Of a stretch of DNA of 64,000 nucleotides, positions 60,893-64,000 are shown one piece after another. The stretch comes from CAWBXL01 sp963837365 (GTDB lineage Bacteria > Acidobacteriota > Terriglobia > Terriglobales > Acidobacteriaceae). How positions within the stretch are numbered: the first letter of the stretch is position 1; every line of letters starts with the position of its first letter. Position numbers and translations under genes: made by a program. The notes beneath the pieces are model-generated. The model worked only from the letters and a program-made list of their open reading frames with translations. It was not told the DNA's origin and did no database searches. The stretch covers positions 186,001 through 250,000 of the forward strand of contig CAWIMW010000012.1 of assembly GCA_963837365.1 (NCBI GenBank), read 5' to 3'.

Positions 60893-61351
60893 CTATTGAA
60901 AGCGGTAACCCGGCTTGAGTTCGCAACGAAAGATGTTGGTTTTCTCGCTGTCCGATCTTGAATTGCAATTTGCCCAACTCAGGGAAAGATCAGGGCCCAG
61001 CGGATAAATGATCGTTTCGCCGTCAGTATCTGCCTCCAGGCAGACCCCTTCCGCTTCTGCCGGCAAGGTGAAATTCATGGCCGAACAAAATATGCGCTTT
61101 CGCAGTGATTGTCGGGCTGGGCTGGGGGAAATCACCGGACTCAATTTCTTGTGAAAGGACACGGACCGGCAACGCAAGATACTCGCGCATTCTGAAATTC
61201 ATTGGCTGTCCTTGCATCCAATGTGATCGAACCCGAAGCGGCTCTCCATTTTCCATCTGGTGAACAGGGAGGCTTGCCGCTGCACGGCACATTGCCCGTA
61301 TTTTTCACTTCAAATGTCTTCGCCGCGGTCCCGACATTTATGGTCCGCTGT
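60893..61351 (-). pseudogene. Decayed secreted beta-domain protein, remnant in three frames
   Basis: Three protein-like stretches succeed each other on the minus strand in different frames: TINVGTAAKTFEVKNTG to CPFTR (61340 to about 61145), IESGDFPQPSPTITAK (about 61140 to 61095), and AMNFTLPAEAEGVCLEAD to KPGYRF, ending with TAG at 60893. The segments read like one extracellular protein with Ig-like and SSI-type beta regions but stops and frame changes separate them, and no start codon precedes the first. Probably a gene remnant with a small internal deletion between the second and third pieces. I do not know a function for the intact protein. Confidence 0.55.
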
Positions 61352-61495
61352 GCTTAGTTGGACGCCTGAGGTTGGTTTTCTCCCCTATCGCTGGGGCAAC
61401 TACACCTGCCGCGGAAGGTGGCCGTCGCGTAATTAAATTCACTCGATTGCAACAGTGGACTATCGAAGTCCCGGCAACCATTTTCCCAAGCCCCA

Positions 61496-61511
61496 TGTGA
61501 TTAACGTCACA
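61496..61511. promoter_or_regulatory. CRP/FNR-family site, TGTGA-N6-TCACA (copy 3 of 3)
   Basis: TGTGATTAACGTCACA lies 133 bases before the OsmC gene. The outer five bases of each arm are perfectly symmetric. A CATAAT box at 61543-61548 could be the -10 element, placing the site centre near -51. The remaining bases of 61352-61644 show no gene. Confidence 0.72.
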
Positions 61512-61644
61512 CCCTGTCGTAATTCAACGCACTGAACGAAATCATAATTACAGACAAACTTAGCTCACGATATTCCCGCCCTCCCCCAAGAGCAGCGTGG
61601 ATAGCGTTTATTTTTACCGTTGAAAAGGCACGAAAATTTAGAGA

Positions 61645-62118
61645 ATGGCAGACTCCTATCAGCATCGAGTCGTTGCCTGGTGGTCTTCAGGCAGATCGGG
61701 GTTAGCAAAGGCTGATTCGGCGCCTAACTCCATCCATTTTGCGGCGCCGCCGCAATTCGGTGGCCTGGAAGGCCGATGGACTCCTGAAGATTTGCTACTT
61801 TGCGCCATTGCCAGTTGTTTTGTGACCACGTTTCGCGTACTGGCCGAATACGCAAAGTGGGAATATGCCGATCTCCAGGTGGAAGCGTCTGGGATTGTGA
61901 GCAAGGCTGGTTCTGGTTACAGCTTCCGCCAAATCACTCTACGGCCGCACCTCAAGGTCCTCGCAGAGGCAGAAATTGCCAAGGGACAACAACTTCTGCA
62001 AAAAGCACAAAATCTCTGCCTGGTTTCCCGTGCCATGTCCGTGACGCAGACTTTTGAGCCTGTAGTGGAACTCGCAGGCGCGACGTCAAAGATCACTCCC
62101 CTCGAGTCAACGCACTAG
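61645..62118 (+). CDS. OsmC family peroxiredoxin-like protein
   Basis: A 157-residue OsmC/Ohr-fold protein. The first cysteine is within LLLCAIASCFVTTFRVLAEY and the second in AQNLCLVSRAMSV, the spacing of the paired thiols used by the family to reduce organic hydroperoxides. The WWSSGRSGLAKAD and FGGLEGRWTPEDLL segments are typical of the OsmC rather than Ohr branch. Cytoplasmic, no signal. The gene stands alone, with a CRP/FNR-like site upstream that is shared in form and distance with two secreted-protein genes in this window, suggesting one stress or redox regulon. Confidence 0.9.
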   Translation: MADSYQHRVVAWWSSGRSGLAKADSAPNSIHFAAPPQFGGLEGRWTPEDLLLCAIASCFVTTFRVLAEYAKWEYADLQVEASGIVSKAGSGYSFRQITLRPHLKVLAEAEIAKGQQLLQKAQNLCLVSRAMSVTQTFEPVVELAGATSKITPLESTH

Positions 62119-62290
62119 GCACGGCATAAGCTCGATGATGGATGAGCGTGCCCGGGATCTCGCAGCACCCCCCAATCCCATTTTCATTGACCGTAAATCG
62201 CATATTAATGAAAATTGAGGAAACGTTTTTGCCGCTCGTGCATTCTTACTAAATATGGATTGTAGTCTCTTGGGATGATCCGCTTGGGAT

Positions 62291-63346
62291 ATGCCTTACC
62301 GTTTCAATCTCGCTTTGATCTGCTTTGTTTTCTTTGGCCTAGGGCTAGTGACGGCTGCTGAAAATAGTCCAACGGCTATTTCCAACCAGTCGGTCAAGCC
62401 TGCTAAGGCGTATCACGATGGCAGCATCCGCGACATTGAGGCGATTGGCAACCGGAACGTGGGCTGTGGACGTGGGCTGGGCAACTGGTACAGCATTGAG
62501 TCGCAGATCAGGATGGGCAAGCAATACGCCATGCAGGTTGAGCAAACCTCGAAGCTCATCACCGATCCGGTGATCACTGAATACGTTAATCGCGTCGGGC
62601 AAAACTTGGTGCGGAATTCCGATGCCCAGGTTCCGTTCACCATTAAGGTAATTGATTCCGACGACATCAATGCTTTCGCCCTGCCGGGGGGCTTCTTCTT
62701 TGTGGATTCCGGATTGATCCTGGCCGCGGACAACGAAGCCGAGTTGGCCGGGGTGATGGCGCACGAAATCGGACATGTCGCCGCCTGTCATGCCGCCCGC
62801 CAGAATACACGCGGCCAACTGATGAATCTTGCCTCGCTCCCACTAATTTTTATTGGCGGGCCCGCCGCTTATGCCGGTTATGAGGCAGCAGGTCTGGCGC
62901 TTCCGCTGACGTTTCTGCACTTCTCCCGCGGGTTTGAGTCGCAGGCCGATTTTCTCGGCGTGGAATATATGTACAAGGCGGGCTATGACCCAGAGGCGCT
63001 GACGACTTTCTTTGAAAAGGTCGAAGCCCAAGAGAAGCGGAAGCCGGGAACCATCGTCAAAGCTTTCAGTACTCATCCCCAAACCCCTGACCGCATTGAC
63101 AAAACCCAAGATGAGATCAATACCTTGCTTCCTGCCCGGGAGCAATACAAGGTGGACACCTCTGAGTTTCAAAATGTGAAGGCGCGGCTGGCGAAACTCG
63201 AGAACCGGCATCGTATAGACGACCACAAAGAAAACCGTCCTACATTGCGTCGTACCACGCATTCCAGCGATCATGGAAAGGGCGATGATCGCCCGACTTT
63301 GAAGCGTCGCCCCGAAAACGATTTTTCCTCCTCGGCAACCTCCTAA
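62291..63346 (+). CDS. Secreted M48 family zinc metalloprotease
   Basis: A 351-residue exported protease (signal about residues 1-22, ending VTAAE). The zinc-binding HEIGH motif is at residues 158-162 within LAGVMAHEIGHVAACHAAR; the third ligand is the Glu in SRGFESQADFLGVEYM. The preceding INAFALPGGFFFVDSGLI segment is the usual active-site strand. This is the BepA/LoiP-like periplasmic M48 group that supervises outer-membrane protein assembly; the TPR domain of BepA is absent, replaced by a charged tail of about 70 residues rich in Arg, His and Asp. Monocistronic as far as visible. Confidence 0.92.
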   Translation: MPYRFNLALICFVFFGLGLVTAAENSPTAISNQSVKPAKAYHDGSIRDIEAIGNRNVGCGRGLGNWYSIESQIRMGKQYAMQVEQTSKLITDPVITEYVNRVGQNLVRNSDAQVPFTIKVIDSDDINAFALPGGFFFVDSGLILAADNEAELAGVMAHEIGHVAACHAARQNTRGQLMNLASLPLIFIGGPAAYAGYEAAGLALPLTFLHFSRGFESQADFLGVEYMYKAGYDPEALTTFFEKVEAQEKRKPGTIVKAFSTHPQTPDRIDKTQDEINTLLPAREQYKVDTSEFQNVKARLAKLENRHRIDDHKENRPTLRRTTHSSDHGKGDDRPTLKRRPENDFSSSATS

Positions 63347-63486
63347 ACAGCCTTAGGCCGATTATTCCGTCCAGTAAGGTTGCACCTGTAGTCACCTCTT
63401 GGATTGCAAAGCTTATTAGCGACTGCGACATGGGTCCGGCATTCTAAGGGATACCATTCTGATATCTTCCCGTTGCTCTGCGGCGG

Positions 63487-63498
63487 GTAAACGTTTAC
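63487..63498. promoter_or_regulatory. Perfect palindrome GTAAACGTTTAC, LacI-type operator candidate
   Basis: A 12-bp perfect palindrome with a central CG, the shape of LacI/GalR-family operators. It is 68 bases upstream of the arabinofuranosidase start, a suitable place for repression. No LacI-type gene is in the window. Confidence 0.55.
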
Positions 63499-63566
63499 TA
63501 TTTGGCACGCATATGGCTGGAAGGTTCTAAAGCCTTAGACGACTTTGCAGAGGAGGAAACATCAAA

Positions 63567-64000
63567 ATGAATTCTAAGAGCCGCAGAGAATTTTTATCTC
63601 AAGTTGCCCATGCCGGTATGACCTGGGGAGCCAGCCTGGTTTGTGGCCGATTCTTGTCCGCGCAAACTCCTCCGTTGAATACCGATGCAGTCACTCATAT
63701 CTATGTGGACTCCCGCCGCGTGATCGCACCTCTTGACCGCAATTTGTTCGGCTCGTTCCTTGAGCACCTCGGCCGTGCCATATACGAAGGCATTTATGAT
63801 CCCGGCTCAAAGTTGTCGGACACGAACGGCTTTCGCAAAGATGTGATGGAGGAAATCCGGCAGTTGGGCGTTCCTATTATTCGCTATCCTGGCGGTAACT
63901 TTGTTTCGGGCTACAACTGGCTGGATGGCGTCGGCCCCAAAGAGAGTCGGCCCCACGTTCTGGACAAAGCATGGAACTCGCTCAACACTAATCAGTTTGG
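63567..64000 (+). CDS. GH51 alpha-L-arabinofuranosidase, N-terminal part
   Basis: The first 144 residues of a gene that runs off the right edge. The N-terminus (KSRREFLSQ and a hydrophobic stretch ending SAQ) looks like an export signal with consecutive arginines, possibly Tat-type. The mature start VDSRRVIAPLDRNLFGSFLEHLGRAIYEGIYDPGS is characteristic of GH51, and VPIIRYPGGNFVSGYNW is the conserved early barrel strand. The enzyme would release arabinose from arabinoxylan or arabinan. AGGAGG lies about 10 bases before the ATG. It fits the hemicellulose theme of the window. Catalytic residues lie beyond the edge. Confidence 0.93.
   Translation, partial: MNSKSRREFLSQVAHAGMTWGASLVCGRFLSAQTPPLNTDAVTHIYVDSRRVIAPLDRNLFGSFLEHLGRAIYEGIYDPGSKLSDTNGFRKDVMEEIRQLGVPIIRYPGGNFVSGYNWLDGVGPKESRPHVLDKAWNSLNTNQF

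Overview
The window looks like a chromosomal segment of a soil-type Acidobacteriota (inference: two large DUF3857/transglutaminase proteins, many secreted carbohydrate-active enzymes, abundant multiheme c-type cytochromes, moderate GC and Acidobacteria-like ROK, PadR and SDR proteins). No phylogenetic marker gene is present, so the assignment rests on gene content only. I saw no rRNA, tRNA, CRISPR array, insertion sequence or phage gene.

Layout. (1) 1-5373: an MdtABC-like RND efflux operon on the minus strand, divergent from a TetR regulator, with a perfect 23-bp palindrome between them. (2) 5568-15783: six plus-strand genes that together read as an electron conduit across the whole envelope: a 23-heme and a 28-heme secreted cytochrome, an AMIN-linker-beta-barrel outer membrane protein, a secreted protein of unknown function, a membrane b-type cytochrome with two HX13H helices, and a ferredoxin-flavin pyridine-nucleotide oxidoreductase. 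The last four are overlapping or nearly so. This is the most promising candidate for an undescribed system. (3) 15800-21876: a minus-strand sugar module (esterase-like hydrolase, TIM-barrel isomerase, SDR, zinc alcohol dehydrogenase, GH3 glycosidase). (4) 22212-28155: a molybdenum hydroxylase operon (Tat-exported 2Fe-2S subunit, large subunit with a +1 frameshift, FAD/4Fe-4S subunit) coupled to a membrane cytochrome b, an unknown 140-residue protein and a cupin. (5) 28317-34796: small secreted proteins with CRP/FNR-like sites, a ZIP transporter, a thiol-redox operon (Trx-like, VKOR, DsrE, hotdog) facing a PadR regulator, and a broken SDR beside a KduI/IolB-like isomerase. (6) 34858-43569: a GH2 enzyme, a quinone oxidoreductase and a pair of DUF3857/transglutaminase proteins, the first lacking its catalytic cysteine. 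(7) 43575-57627: a glucuronoxylan locus: GH10 xylanase, GH67 alpha-glucuronidase, ROK regulator, UxaC, mannonate dehydratase-like enolase, SDR, MFS transporter, KdgK and Eda. These supply a route from xylan-bound glucuronate to pyruvate and glyceraldehyde 3-phosphate, but SDR, MFS and KdgK all carry frameshifts. (8) 57847-64000: an aminotransferase divergent from methylmalonate/malonate-semialdehyde dehydrogenase, a decayed gene, OsmC with a third CRP-like site, an M48 protease, and the start of a GH51 arabinofuranosidase.

The overall picture is a plant-polymer degrader with heavy investment in envelope redox chemistry. Frameshifts are concentrated at 44.3-47.7 kb, with one more at about 25.03 kb. 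Most can be repaired by a single base, often in a short homopolymer, so sequencing error must be excluded before calling real gene decay.
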